From Gamsiella multidivaricata (taxonomy: Eukaryota > Mortierellomycota > Mortierellomycetes > Mortierellales > Mortierellaceae), in contig NW_026251717.1 in the NCBI RefSeq assembly GCF_025024155.1, forward strand, positions 372,001-436,000: a DNA stretch of 64,000 bases. Direction: 5' to 3'. A program made the position numbers and the translations under genes. Below are positions 44,401-57,473 of the stretch, in pieces (the first letter of the stretch is position 1; each line of letters begins with the position of its first letter). The notes under the pieces are model-generated. The model was given only the letters and a program-made list of their open reading frames with translations, did no database searches and was not told the origin of the DNA.

Positions 44401-45193
44401 GTTGATGCGATTGCCGCCCCGCAAGCCCGTCACTCCAGCGTCGATTGAACGCCGTCGTCGCTTGGCGACCCGTGAGCTGGCTCCTGTTCGTGATGCGGAA
44501 TCGGGCGAGGAGATCAAGCCGTCGCTCATGGCTCGTATGCACCACGATTTCAAGGCGATGTTCACGAGTTTGTACTGGAAAGAGAAGTTTGAGTCGACGG
44601 AGGATGAGGTTCTGGTTGATGCTGGGCTGTTGTCGTGGGCATACCTTGAGGTCGGCATGATCCAGACGGTCGGCGCCCTAGTGACCTTCTTTGTGGTCCT
44701 GTACAAGGAAGGGGGCGTGACCCCGGCAATGTCGGTCCAGATGCAGAAGAACAACGAGTTCTCGGGCACGTCTCCCCCAGCGAACCAGGAATTGTTGGCC
44801 AAGGCTCAGTCGTGCTTCTATCTCGGCATTATGATCATGCAGCTCTTCAATTTGTTTGCGTGCAAGACCCGGTACAGACTGCCCTTTGGCATGTACATGT
44901 TCTCGAACCCACGGACGTTTATCGGAATTGCGGTCGGATGTGCGGTCGGATTCCTAATTGTGTACTGTCCAGGGTTCCCCGTCGTGTTTGGCACGTCGAA
45001 CAGTACGCCATTCGTATACCTGATGATTCCGTTCGCGTTCGGAGTGTTCATCTTGTTCTATGCAAGCGTGCGACAGTTGATCCTCAGGAGGCTCAAGCCG
45101 ACGACGTTCAACCAGGAGATCATCGGGCTCAACATGATGCCTACCATCAAGACTATGTTCTCGCGCACCAAATCCATCCAGAGGCCCACTTAG
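41481..45193 (+). CDS. P-type IIC ATPase, Na,K-ATPase alpha-like / ACU-type cation pump
   Basis: Exons 41481-41714, 41852-42124 and 42296-45193; 1134 residues. The first intron starts with GC (ATT-GCAAGT) and ends AG; no GT donor keeps the frame KHLDI-TEHLFPIEEIA. P-type motifs: LTGEA at about 258-262 (actuator Glu kept), PEGLPATV in M4, phosphorylation site DKTGTLT with Asp421, MVTGDHPLTAEAI, GDGVNDSPALKKADLGIAM. The subfamily resembles animal Na,K-/H,K-ATPase alpha subunits; relatives in zygomycete and some basidiomycete fungi (ACU type) take up K or Na. M5 PEVIP keeps the Glu. In M6 the sequence is IDLGFE (Asp850, Glu854) where Na,K-ATPase has IDLGTD. The N-terminal 80 residues are Lys/Pro-rich and cytosolic. 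Ion specificity cannot be fixed. Confidence 0.9.
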
Positions 45194-45546
45194 AGGCCTC
45201 CTTCCTTCCTACCATCCCCCCTAGCATCTGCAGTTTGCATTCTTTTTGTATATCAGTTATTCACCCAAAGGAGAAAGTCCTTTTCAACATGTAGTTCCCC
45301 ATATCGTAGCGTAATAATAAAATCCCATGTTAATACAGACACTTTTTATGTTGAAGGAAAAAGATGATTAAGAAGTAGACGAGAAAACTATGGAAGGGTT
45401 AAAAAAAAAAAAAAAAGGAGTGGCATGGGCCATTGGGTATAGGTGGATCGATCAAGGACAACATAAAAAAGAAAAAAGAGGAGCTAGACTACAAGACGAA
45501 AAAAAAAAAAAAAAAAAAAGAGCTAGAAAACAAATTTTTACTCTGA
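45194..45546. other. Convergent intergenic region with A-runs
   Basis: Tail-to-tail spacer with A-runs at 45402-45417 and 45500-45519; AATAATAAAA near 45310 fits an ATPase polyadenylation signal. Nothing else seen. Confidence 0.5.
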
Positions 45547-46162
45547 TCAGAAATGAGAATCCTCCGCTGGAGACGCAACAGGTACAGGGAGCGACAAGGG
45601 CACGGACGTGACATCTGAAGGATTACGAATACTACTGCCGCCGACGGATTCAGAAGTACTCTGCTGTCCCCATGACTCGTCGTCCATCCCAATCGCCGCG
45701 TTCAGTTTCTTGGACGCCGTTGCTGTTGCCGTCGCTGTTGCTGTTGCTGTCTCTGCTGCTGGTGCACTTCCAGTAATCGTTACAGGCGACCGAGGCCGCG
45801 ATACCGATCCAGAGGCATGGGACCCTGTGCGGGGCGAATGCGAAGTCGAAGGTGATGTCGGATGAGAAGACCGTGGCGTCGGGGTTGTGCGTCCACCAGC
45901 CCCGGCACCGTTACTGCCATTGGCACCATTTCCTCCTCCTCCACCTCCTGCCATCGTCGTCACCGTAAGGGCTCCTGTAGAGCTTTTGGACAAAGATGCG
46001 AAGGAGCCCTTCTTCGTGACCGTGCCACGACCTGGTGAACGTGGAGACCTTGCTGCTGTGCCTGTTATCGCCGTTCCTGTTGTTGCTGTCGCAGTGGACT
46101 TTGTGTGCAGGCTACCATTGCTATGACTTGTAGACATCCCCGACCTCGACTTTGCCTTCTCT

Positions 46163-46200
<38 letters not shown>

Positions 46201-47871
46201 TGTTGCTGTAGCGGATCGTGCACTCTTGGCCGCAGATTTGTTCACCGCCGAAGCACCCGCCGTCTTGGTCTTCGTCACCACACCCGAGGACGCTGACAAA
46301 TCCGAAGCGCTTGAATTATCCGACAACAAATACTTCAGACCCGGCGTCGGTGCAGAACCCGCACCCGGTCTTCTCTCGACCGTCGCAGCCGTCGTACGAC
46401 TCCTCGGTCTGCTCTGCCCATCACTACCGCCACGTCGATCCCCATCCGTCGAAGACGAAGCCTGGGACGACGACGGCAAGGGTGGCGCTCTGTGGTTCCT
46501 GAAAGATGATCCTGCATTCACAGGCGACGATCCAAGGTGGTGCAGACTTGCCTGACTCACTGACCGCGAGCTATTCCTTGAAGCTCCCCGACTCGTGCTC
46601 CGTGATCGGTTCTTCATCGTCAGTACCGGCTCCAGCGCCACACTCGGGTTCCAGGGTGGACGCGTCGCTGCCGTTGGTGAGGCCGAATACGCCGTCTGCA
46701 AGATATTGTGCTCCTCCAACCGCTGCTGCAGCTCTGACGAAAGCGAATGTGTCGAATACTTGCGCGCATCTTTCGGCAAGGGCGGCGTTGACTGTTGCTG
46801 CTGTAGTACTGGGACTGGTGCTGGTGCTGCGGTCTGTGTCTCCTTATTATGAACAGCCACAGGCGCCTGGGGCGATGGTGCCGGTGTCAATTGCTTCGAT
46901 GACTCTGAGGGCTGGTATGATGCTGGTGTCGACGGCGGGGAAGAGATCGCGCTCTCCTTTGGCTGCATTTCCGGCTCCCACTCCTCCTTCTGAACAACGA
47001 CAGAAAGCCCGAGCTCGGCGCCCAGCGACATGCCCATTCCTCCTCCTTGGTTGCTCTCATCATCACCCCAAGCATTAGGATCCAATTCGTCCTGCACTGG
47101 GAAATCTGCATTGTTGAGCTCTGGGTCTTCCATGGCTAGCGTCGACAGCTGTCCGGTGCTTCGTTTGAGCTGATTGTCCCAGTTCGAGTCCATGGGCGAA
47201 TGACCTCCCCATCCTCTACCCTCCATATCAGACTCAATACGCATGGTTTGGATCGTGGTCTGTGCCTCCTCCAAGAGCTGTGCATACTCCTTCGTGTTCG
47301 AGATCATCTCCACAACCTTGCCCTCACACTTCTCCTGTCGGCCCTCGAGTTCCTCGAGCGTCGACCGGATGACCCCACTATCGGACACGACCCGACCCAG
47401 CTCCGACTGCATGTTCTTCACGACCTGAGCGGTCGTTGACTGTGTCTGTTTTTGTTTCTCCATGGCTGTCCTGAGCTGCTCCTGCAGATTCACGTTCAAT
47501 TCCTGGGTTGAATTCAGCTCCTGCTCGACTTCTGTCAGCCGTCGGGAGTACACCGTGACCTTGTTCTTTGCGTCCATCACCTCGGTCCCCATATCGGCCA
47601 TCTGCTCCACCAGACTGTCGAGTTCCTTCCGAAACGTCTTTAGCTCACGACGACAGACATCCAGCTCCTTCTGTAGGGACTCGTTCTCGTTCGTCAGATT
47701 GTGGACCTCATCTTCAGAGCCTGTCAGATGAGCAGAGAGTTCTTGTGAATGATGGACTCTTGATTGGAGGATCAGGTTTTCGTCTTGCAGGGCTTGGATC
47801 TATTTTTTTTTAAGAGAGAGAGAGAGAAAAAAAAGATGAGTTCCAAAGAATCAAAAAGCGCGCACGGTCAA

Positions 47872-47906
<35 letters not shown>

Positions 47907-49114
47907 CCTCCAGTCTTTTTTTTTGTTTTATTACCTGAGCATAAGACTGTCGTTCGGCGCGCTGGGCGTGCTCCAGACTCTGTTGCAATTCGAGTCCGAA
48001 CCTTCCTGCGAGGTTCAGCTGCTCCATCATCACCTGGTGTTCTGCGTAAAACTTCTCCTTGAGGAGCCCTGGGTCCTGAATCCGCTCCAGTTCGGACCAG
48101 ATATCGTCTTCTTCCGCGATCGGTGCTTGCGCTGCCGTGTGGAAAAATCGAGTCGGTTGTCGATTTTTTGATGAATCAATGTAAAAATAAAAAGAGGACG
48201 GGGGAGGGGAAGTGAGCACACGGAAGACCAAAAAAAAAAAAAAAAAAAAAAAACGGACTTGCATGGGATAGCTGGTTTTTGCAGCCAAAAAAGTTTCATG
48301 TGTGCTTACCCAAGACGTCTTCCTGGGAGAGGTTGTAGGGAGGACACGGTGGGTTCTGTTACAGTTGTATGATGAGAGAGAGAGACAAATGGCATGTTGT
48401 TAGTGACCAAGGGCCAGACTTCTTTTGTAGCTTATCGCCCCCCCCCATCGTCCGGTAGGGTCCATGGGAATGATAGATTGCGCTCGGACTCTTGTGGACA
48501 GGGGAAGGGGGGGTGGAGAGTACTATAGTACTTAAGGGAGAGGAGGAGGAGGGGGGGGTGCAAGCGGTCGGTGTCGGTTGCCCCTTTCATCTTTCACTCT
48601 CGTGTCTGTTCATAGTCACCTTGTGCACGCTGCGTTACGCTGCCACGACTCTTTTTTTTATTTGTTGCAAGAGAGTTTAGGGGGACAATGATCCAAGGAA
48701 ATGAACAAGCGAGAAGGGTCGCGTTGTCGTCTTCTTAGGGCTGTCTTTACTCTGTCCCTCGTTCTCTCTTCTCTCTCTCTTGGAATTGATATGCAGAACA
48801 AAGGATATAAAAAAAGACCTGCAAGTGTCAAGGGAAACCCAAAAAGAAAAAACTAAAAAAAAAAAAAAAAAAACTCAGCAACCGTTGGCAGGCAGTTTGG
48901 AAAGAAGAAGAAGAGGTGAATGAATCCCACGAGACAAGGGCGATGCATCGGATGGGATATGCATCTGCGGGTTTAACCCAACAAATAAGAAAAGAAATAG
49001 AGGACCCATGCGGATGCCCTCGGGAAGGGGTTGGTTGGTTGCATGCGGTATGTACGGTACCTCAAAGGACTGGGTTCGACTGAGTGCTGACGGACGCGCG
49101 GAGGTGGTCAACAT
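45547..49114 (-). CDS. Coiled-coil protein with CC1-box-like motif, candidate dynein adaptor
   Basis: Exons 49114-49061, 48355-48310, 48131-47935 and 47799-45547 join in phase; 849 residues. N-terminal motif SRTQSFE-NPPCPPYNLSQEDVL-APIAEEDDIWSELERIQDP, then FYAEHQVMMEQLNLAGRFGLELQQSLE at residues about 61-87. Heptad-like coiled coil runs to about residue 270, then acidic DELDPNAWGDDE, and a long Ser/Thr/Ala/Pro-rich tail including a poly-Thr tract (46163-46199). LNLAGRFGLELQQ resembles the LAARIGQSLL-type CC1 box of TRAK/HAP1 and BICD adaptors. No catalytic domain. An in-frame ATG at 49132 has a weaker context. Function not established; dynein adaptor is a hypothesis. A T-run (47875-47906) lies in intron 3. 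Confidence 0.7.
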
Positions 49115-50678
49115 TGTCTTTTCAGTCAACATAAATAGAGAGGGTGTGTATGCTGGGTATCGTTAAAAGAGCAAAGGCGCGGAGGTGTGAGGGTGTAGTG
49201 GTGCTAGTAACTAGTCGGCGGTGCTGGCTGGTTCAGACGGAGGGGGCGGTTGTCATTGGAATCGTAGCGATGAGGAATGGGCGAGGGTGTGGAGTATGAG
49301 AAAGAAGGGAGGAGAGCGGTGGGCTGGGCTGTATCTCGCAGGGTATATGAGGTATATGGATGGATGTGTCAATTGGGGTGTGGAGGAATGGGAAGGAGAG
49401 GAAAGGAAAGAAAGGAGCGTGCACTCCACTCTCCCTCTCTTTTTCTTTTTCTTTTTCTCTTTCTTTCTGTCGCATGCTGCAGTGGACCAACGCTGGCCAG
49501 TTCCAGGTTGGATGTACATGTATATTTTATATTTAAATGCACGCAGGAATAATCTGAATGACTCGTCCATGCCATGGCCTTGCATGGTTGGGCGAGGATG
49601 GCGACGGTGATCCTTTGGGTACACTCCCACATCCGTCTCCATATCAAACCCCGCGGCTCAGTGCTCATTCTCATCCGCTCCTTCCAATGCTTGCGGTGAT
49701 ATGAATCGAAATGGGTGTTACAGACACACACATGTGTGTGCGAGTGCTCTCTTTGCTAATTATATATATTCTTTTATTCATCTCATCTTTTTGTGTGTAA
49801 GTGTATATAGCCTGTTGGGTGCAATGCGATGCTAGACTAGTCTACCTTCCCCTCTATCCCAACAGTCCATGGAACTGGCGCAACACATGTGAGTCGGTTG
49901 GAGACCATTTCTTTCCTTCTTTTTTCCCGTGCATGGCATATGCTTCTGCCTCCGATCGAAAAAAAGCCAAGGCCACCTCACTCACCCACACCCATTACAT
50001 ATCCACATCCATCCACCCATCTATCCATTCGTCCATTTTGTGAAACCCACCACCATGTCCATGATAGACTATCCATGATAACCCTGAAGAACAACCCATT
50101 AGTGGCACGTCCCGCTTATGCCATGCTCAAATACACAGCATGATCGCGGTATGTTGTTCATGGTCTCTACGGGATGGTCGCGACCCCAGACATGTAACAC
50201 GACGCGTTCCAATGTAGCAGACAGGACATCATCCTCATAGACTAACACTACAAGTGACATAGACTATATATTGAGTTTGTTCTACTTGAACTTCGTCACC
50301 AAAAACCCAGCGCATCAAAAAACCCTAAACAGAAACCCCTGGGAACCCCTTTGTAAGTACCCTTGATGTCATCTATGATATCGGCCGCAGAATCCTTGCA
50401 GACATCATCGAACGTTGGTGAACACCGCCCCTCAAGACGGTAATATACCGCTATCAGCTCCACACAGGCATCCATGACAAATCCGGTGTCCTTCTTTCCG
50501 CATTTGGGCTTTTTTTTTTTTTTTTTCTTTCCCCTTCCTTCCCAATTCGTTCACGTACAATTTTGTGTACGTGAGCCGCAGTGGATGTTTACTTTTTTCT
50601 GGTCAATAAAAAGGCCTCCAGCTGCACTTTTCGAATCATCACCCTTCTCATCACACCTCTTTTTATTTTATTCATCCA
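49115..50678. other. Divergent intergenic region
   Basis: About 1.56 kb between the coiled-coil gene and DED1, holding both promoters. It includes CT-rich runs, a T-run (50511-50526), and a CA/TG palindrome (49725-49740). No gene supported. Confidence 0.5.
49725..49740. repeat. Perfect 16-bp palindrome of alternating CA/TG
   Basis: CACACACA followed at once by TGTGTGTG: self-complementary and alternating purine-pyrimidine, so prone to cruciform or Z-form. Could equally be a chance short repeat. Confidence 0.5.
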
Positions 50679-52978
<2,300 letters not shown>

Positions 52979-53627
52979 ACGCCATCCAAGACAGGCGCAG
53001 TCTTTATTTTTTTTTATCTTCTCTCTACTCTCATTTTTTTCTTTTTCCATAGATTTCACGTTATGAATGCGGATGCTGGCAGGCATTACATTGTATACCC
53101 CACTTTTCACTTTTCTTTCTTACTTGAAGCCTTCATGGGGTCATGATCGATGTTTCAACCCGCACAGCATTTGAAAGGAAGGACCCTCCCTTGTTCTTTC
53201 CAACTCTCGATTCTGTATTTATAGCGTTTTCTTTTTTTTCTTTTTTCCCTCATCACCGCAGTACGATTGTGTATATTATCTTTGTTGTTTTTTCCTTCCC
53301 CCCGTGTCTCGTTTTCTTGAAGAACGACAAGCAAATGGGAAACCCAAAAAAAAAATGCATTGCACACCATAGACACACTCATACTCGCATATCACACAAA
53401 AAGGAACAATTGCAATAAAAAATTATAAAAAAAAAAGCATCATTCAAGAAAGCATTGTATCACTGATTGCCATGTTCAGTCCTTCTTTTTTTGAAAAGCA
53501 GAGGCTGTGTCTGTCTTCGTTTATTTGACTATTGATGCTTCATCCAAGAAAGAAAAAGAAAAAAAAACCTTCCAACGACATGTCATCTACTCCTTTTTGT
53601 TTCCATTAGTCTCGGCTGACTGGGCTT
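52979..53627. other. Convergent intergenic region, DED1 3' UTR
   Basis: A/T-rich 650 bp between DED1 and the DUF1748 gene; AATAAA-like strings around 53415. Nothing else seen. Confidence 0.5.
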
Positions 53628-54179
53628 CTACCGCTTGCGCTCAAAGTACTTTGATGATGACAGGAAGACGATGCCTTGGTCCATGATCCATTCGCCAATG
53701 CTGAGGTATTTGTCCACAGCTGAGCGAACGTCCTTGCTTTCGATTTTATTGCTGGCCACACTATTAGGTTATTGAAGAGTGAACAAAATGTATAAAAAAA
53801 GGTCCTGAGTGAGCACAGTGGTCTACGGACAGGGGGAGTGTTCCATTGCCTTGGCTTTTCCTGTACTCCTTATCCATTGAGTCTTTCCAATGTTCTTACG
53901 TTAAGCCCTAGGCGAGCCGAAGCAAAAGAGTAAAAGAGTAGGGTTCCCGTGTTAGTGTACAAGTCTCTTTCACCATCACCGCCAACACCCCTGGAGAGGG
54001 GGGGAGGGGGTTCATACATAGTAGTTGCAGTGCCACTCAATAGGTTACAAAGGAGAGAGAGTCACTTGGCTTTGGTTTGTGCCCCTCCTGGACAAACTTA
54101 CAGTGCTGCGTTTGATTCCGGCGAGGACGGCGGAGATGAGGATGGCATCTGCGGCGTAATGGACTAGTTTTCCGAGCAT
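53628..54179 (-). CDS. DUF1748 family small membrane protein (72 aa, three exons)
   Basis: Exons 54179-54102 (MLGKLVHYAADAILISAVLA...), 53907-53900 (8 nt only) and 53760-53628. The join gives ...GIKRST-GLT-VASNKIESKDVRSAVDKYLS..., then GEWIMDQGIVFLSSSKYFERKR and stop. This matches the fungal DUF1748 pattern from end to end: VHYAADAILIS...GIKRSTGL...KI..K..R..V.KYL..GEW.MDQ...YFERK. The 8-nt exon is flanked by CCTAG and GTAAGA; without it exons 1 and 3 are out of phase. The family is a tiny membrane protein thought to sit in mitochondria, function poorly known. Too short and too split to be seen as an ORF. Confidence 0.85.
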
Positions 54180-54934
54180 GTTGATTGCTTGGTTGGCTGG
54201 TTCGTTGGTTGGTTAACTAGTTAGTTAATTGGTTGGTTGGTTGATGTGTTGAATCGATGTTTGAGGTTGTTGCGATGTTCGGTTGGGGGTAGGGAGGGAA
54301 GCGTGAAGGGCTCCCAATTTTCTTTTTTCTGGTCTGTGTCAGCAAGCGCAGAATTATGCCTGACAGGGTGTGGATGTCTTGTGCAAAATTCCCCCCGATA
54401 TACCATGGCATGTTGTGTTGTGCACATTCATCCCCTATGCACCTGCATACTATGCTACATTACGTTGTGGTACTCATTTTGACAGTGCCACATTCAGTTC
54501 TTTTGGGACACAATCATCTGAACACACTCCCCTCTGGATGGATGCGCCTGCCCTGTATTGGACCCTACTGTACCAATGATTATCCCCCAAGGATAGCGAC
54601 AACACACCCTCAGATTCGCCGGAAGCGTTTCTTTTTTTCAGCCCCTTCGCCCCTCCTCTGATCTCTTCCACGGTTCAGATCAGAAATAGGAAATAGAACT
54701 CTCGCGAAGCGAACGCTGTTTAAGAGTAAAAGCACAGCCTGGTGGACCCTGGATCTTGTATAAAAACCCTCGCTATCCCCCCCCCTAGATGCGTCGTCTC
54801 AATCGCTTCGGTATACCCATCATCCTTTCTCTCAACTGCTTGCCTCCCTTTGCTCCTAAAAAAATTGCATCTGCATCCACTTCATTTTCCTTTTTTTTCT
54901 TCAAGTCGTTTTAATATCTACCACACCGCCGACG
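54180..54934. other. Divergent intergenic region
   Basis: GGTTGGTT/AACC-type simple repeats near 54190-54245, otherwise the promoters of DUF1748 (left) and the secreted protein (right). Confidence 0.5.
54759..54766 (+). promoter_or_regulatory. TATA box (TATAAAAA) of the secreted protein gene
   Basis: Perfect TATAAAAA 176 bp upstream of the ATG at 54935, within a C-rich context typical of strongly expressed secreted-protein genes in the window. Confidence 0.5.
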
Positions 54935-55860
54935 ATGTCTTTTCGAAAGATCTTTGCAGTGATCATAGTTCTATTCACCCTTATGATCCTCTCTATCTCA
55001 GAGGCGGCTCCCGTCCCTGTCCCTGCCCCTGTCGAGATCACGCTGGACCAACTGGAGGCGGCCTTTGTAGGCCAATGTCCAAACGCGACCCAAGGCGAGG
55101 TCATCAGTTGCAGTGATGCACTCCCGTACATTAACGATGCTATTAAAAAGTAAGTAAGCGGCACATATTTTTCTGTCTTTTCTTGCGTTGTAGGCTATAT
55201 ACTATATATATATATAGTACAAAGGACATTGATCAGATACAATTTGCTGAACAACACGGACGCAATGATCTTTTTTTTTTTCTACAGGTACGGTCTGGCG
55301 ACGAGAGGTCAGCGTGCGGCCTATATTGCAACTATGGCCTATGAAGGCGCATATCTCCGGTACGACCATAACCTGGTCATCCATAGTCAAGGAAGTAAGT
55401 TTTTTTTTTTTTTTTTTTTTTTTTCCCTTTTTTTCTCACTGCTACAGTCTTTAAAGATGGTCAGCTATTTATTCTTTGCCGCCCATACTAATCTCATTCA
55501 CTTTTTTTTTTTTTTTTCCTTTTTGGTGGCTATATGAATACAGCTCGCTCGATCCTTCCGGCTTCATCCCTGCGCATCTTTATCGATGCTAATAAACCCA
55601 TCCAAAACCTCTGGCAGCCCTCGTTCCCGAAGCAAGTCAACAACGATACGATCGTCGATATCTTGATCGAGAACCACGCAGATTTCGAGCCCGGTGCCTG
55701 GTGGACCGTCCATGGACCCGGATGCGCCGAGGTGGCGTCCAATCTCTCAGAATCACTGAGTTCTTTTGTCGATTGGGAGACCACCTGTATCAACGGTGGA
55801 ATCGATACCGTGGACGCACGCGCGGGGATCTATAATAATGTATATGCCTTTATTGTGTAA
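54935..55860 (+). CDS. Secreted protein of unknown family, lysozyme/chitinase-like helices possible
   Basis: Exons 54935-55149, 55288-55394 and 55544-55860 join in phase; 212 residues. Signal peptide IFAVIIVLFTLMILSISEA, a Pro/Val spacer (APVPVPAPVE), then a compact helical domain. QCPNATQGEVISCSDALPYINDAIKKYGL, RGQRAAYIATMAYEGAYLRYDHN and TRSILPASSLRIF lead to a second half with GAWWTVHGPGCAEV and a cysteine near the C-terminus (TTCINGG). The helix pattern with one acidic residue at MAYEGAYLRYDHN recalls lysozyme-superfamily folds, but no family signature is certain. Intron T-runs at 55400-55424 and 55502-55517. Two N-glycosylation-like sequons (NATQ, NDTI). Confidence 0.8.
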
Positions 55861-56042
55861 TGGACTGTAGCGCAACAACAACAACAACAACAACAAAGAA
55901 CAGAAGATAATAGAATAAAAAAAAAATATTACATACACACATACACTTTTGAACGCGCCTTCTATCTCTATCTGATGGATGGATGGACAACAAAAGGGAA
56001 GAAGCACGGTGGTGAACGGTGGAAAAGTTACAAAAAAAAAAG
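55861..56042. repeat. ACA repeat and 3' flank
   Basis: Directly after the stop, (CAA)n at 55871-55895, then A-rich 3' flank before the tRNA gene. Confidence 0.6.
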
Positions 56043-56115
56043 AGGTCTCGCCGAGACTCGAACTCGGATTGCAAGATTCAGAGTCTTGATTGCTAACCAA
56101 TTACAACACGAAACC
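56043..56115 (-). tRNA. tRNA-Gln (anticodon CUG)
   Basis: Minus strand, 73 bases including the discriminator. Acceptor stem GGTTTCG/CGAGACC, anticodon stem CAAGA/TCTTG with loop CTCTGAA (anticodon CTG), and a T-arm CCGAG-TTCGAGT-CTCGG. A and B boxes are intact; no intron. CTG reads CAG, so glutamine. Confidence 0.9.
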
Positions 56116-56570
56116 TTTGATGCACGCGGTGCAGTGGTTTAAAAACTCATATATTTCTATTATGCTTACGCTCCCTATAAGCAAGTATTCCATAAATGCA
56201 AATTTCCATAAATGCACATTCCTTCCTTACTTGCACGCTTCACTCCATCGCGCCACATCTCCACTTGAGAAGCAGTTTGGGGCTATCTGGGGCCTCTGGC
56301 TAACGCTAGCAGTACCAAAATAGATGTTATCTATAATATACGCCGGTTTGGTTTCGTACGAAGTGCCTGCGTTGGTCCCGGAAGGTACGAAGAGACTCAA
56401 GAATGTATCGCTCTTCAAGTGCAAAAATTAATTCTGCAGCTGCATTTTATGGCCAGTAGTCAACATTAAGCCACTATTTCTTCAAGCATCACTTTTTTTT
56501 TTTTTTTCTGGGTAAACCATCCATCGCCTGCACCCATCCATACCCCTCGTATATCGCCGCTTCCGCCATC
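56116..56570. other. Intergenic region
   Basis: No gene supported; a T-run at 56490-56508 and the IMP3 promoter are the only visible content. Confidence 0.5.
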
Positions 56571-57473
56571 ATGCGTCAATTAGCACATCACGAACAAAAG
56601 TTGTTGAAGAAGGTCGATTTCCTTCAGTGGAAGTCGACCGAGAATGTCAGGGAGATCAAGGTTATGCGGAGATACCATCTTCAGAAGCGAGAGGACTATG
56701 TCAAGTAAGCGAACAAGACCTTTATCGTCTCGTCAGTCAGGATCCAGGAATCCAGGAATGAAAAATATATTAGACAGCTGAAAGTGCTCTCTAGAATATT
56801 CAGGAAGAGGCTGGATGTGTACCCAGTGCCGTCATCGTTGTTGCTGCTGCGTTACAAGAAAATGTACTGACTAGAAAATATATCCCCTCTTTCGACTCAT
56901 GTTATCGTCAATAGGTACAACAAGCTGTGCGGACAGGTCAAAGCACTCGCCAACAAAATCTCATTGCTCCCACCTCAGGATCCATTTCGCCGCAAACAGG
57001 AGGAGATGCTGCTGGAGAAACTCTACAGCATGGGACTGATCACGGCAGACAAGCAGTTCTCGCAGATTGATAAGATCACGGTTTCGTCGTTGTGTCGGCG
57101 TCGTCTGCCGATTGTGATGTGTCGACTGAAGATGGCCGAGACAGTGAAGGAAGCGGTGACCTTTGTAGAGCAAGGGCACATCCGAGTCGGACCCGAGACC
57201 GTGACGGATCCGGCTTATTTGGTCACACGCAACATGGAAGACTTTGTCACCTGGGTCGATACTTCGAAGATTAAGAGAAAGATCATGAAGTACAACGACA
57301 AGGTAAGAACACGGAACATTAAGCATGTCAAGGATGGGCGTCTTTTTTTAAAAAAAATTCAAACAGGGTGGCCATGGGAACTTTATTGAGAAGTTGTCCA
57401 CTAACTCTCTGGATTTTGTTTTCTTCTTCTTCTGTAATGCAACCTTTAGCTGGACGATTTCGATCTTTTGTAA
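56571..57473 (+). CDS. IMP3: IMP3, U3 snoRNP protein of the small-subunit processome
   Basis: Exons 56571-56704, 56915-57302 and 57450-57473 join in phase; 181 residues, matching the family. [21 protein letters not shown] at the N-terminus is diagnostic for Imp3. An S4-type RNA-binding fold follows ([44 protein letters not shown]), then [30 protein letters not shown] at the end. Imp3 stabilises U3-pre-rRNA pairing for cleavage at A0-A2 in the nucleolus. The last exon codes only seven residues; an alternative acceptor at 57366 would lose them. Confidence 0.95.
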
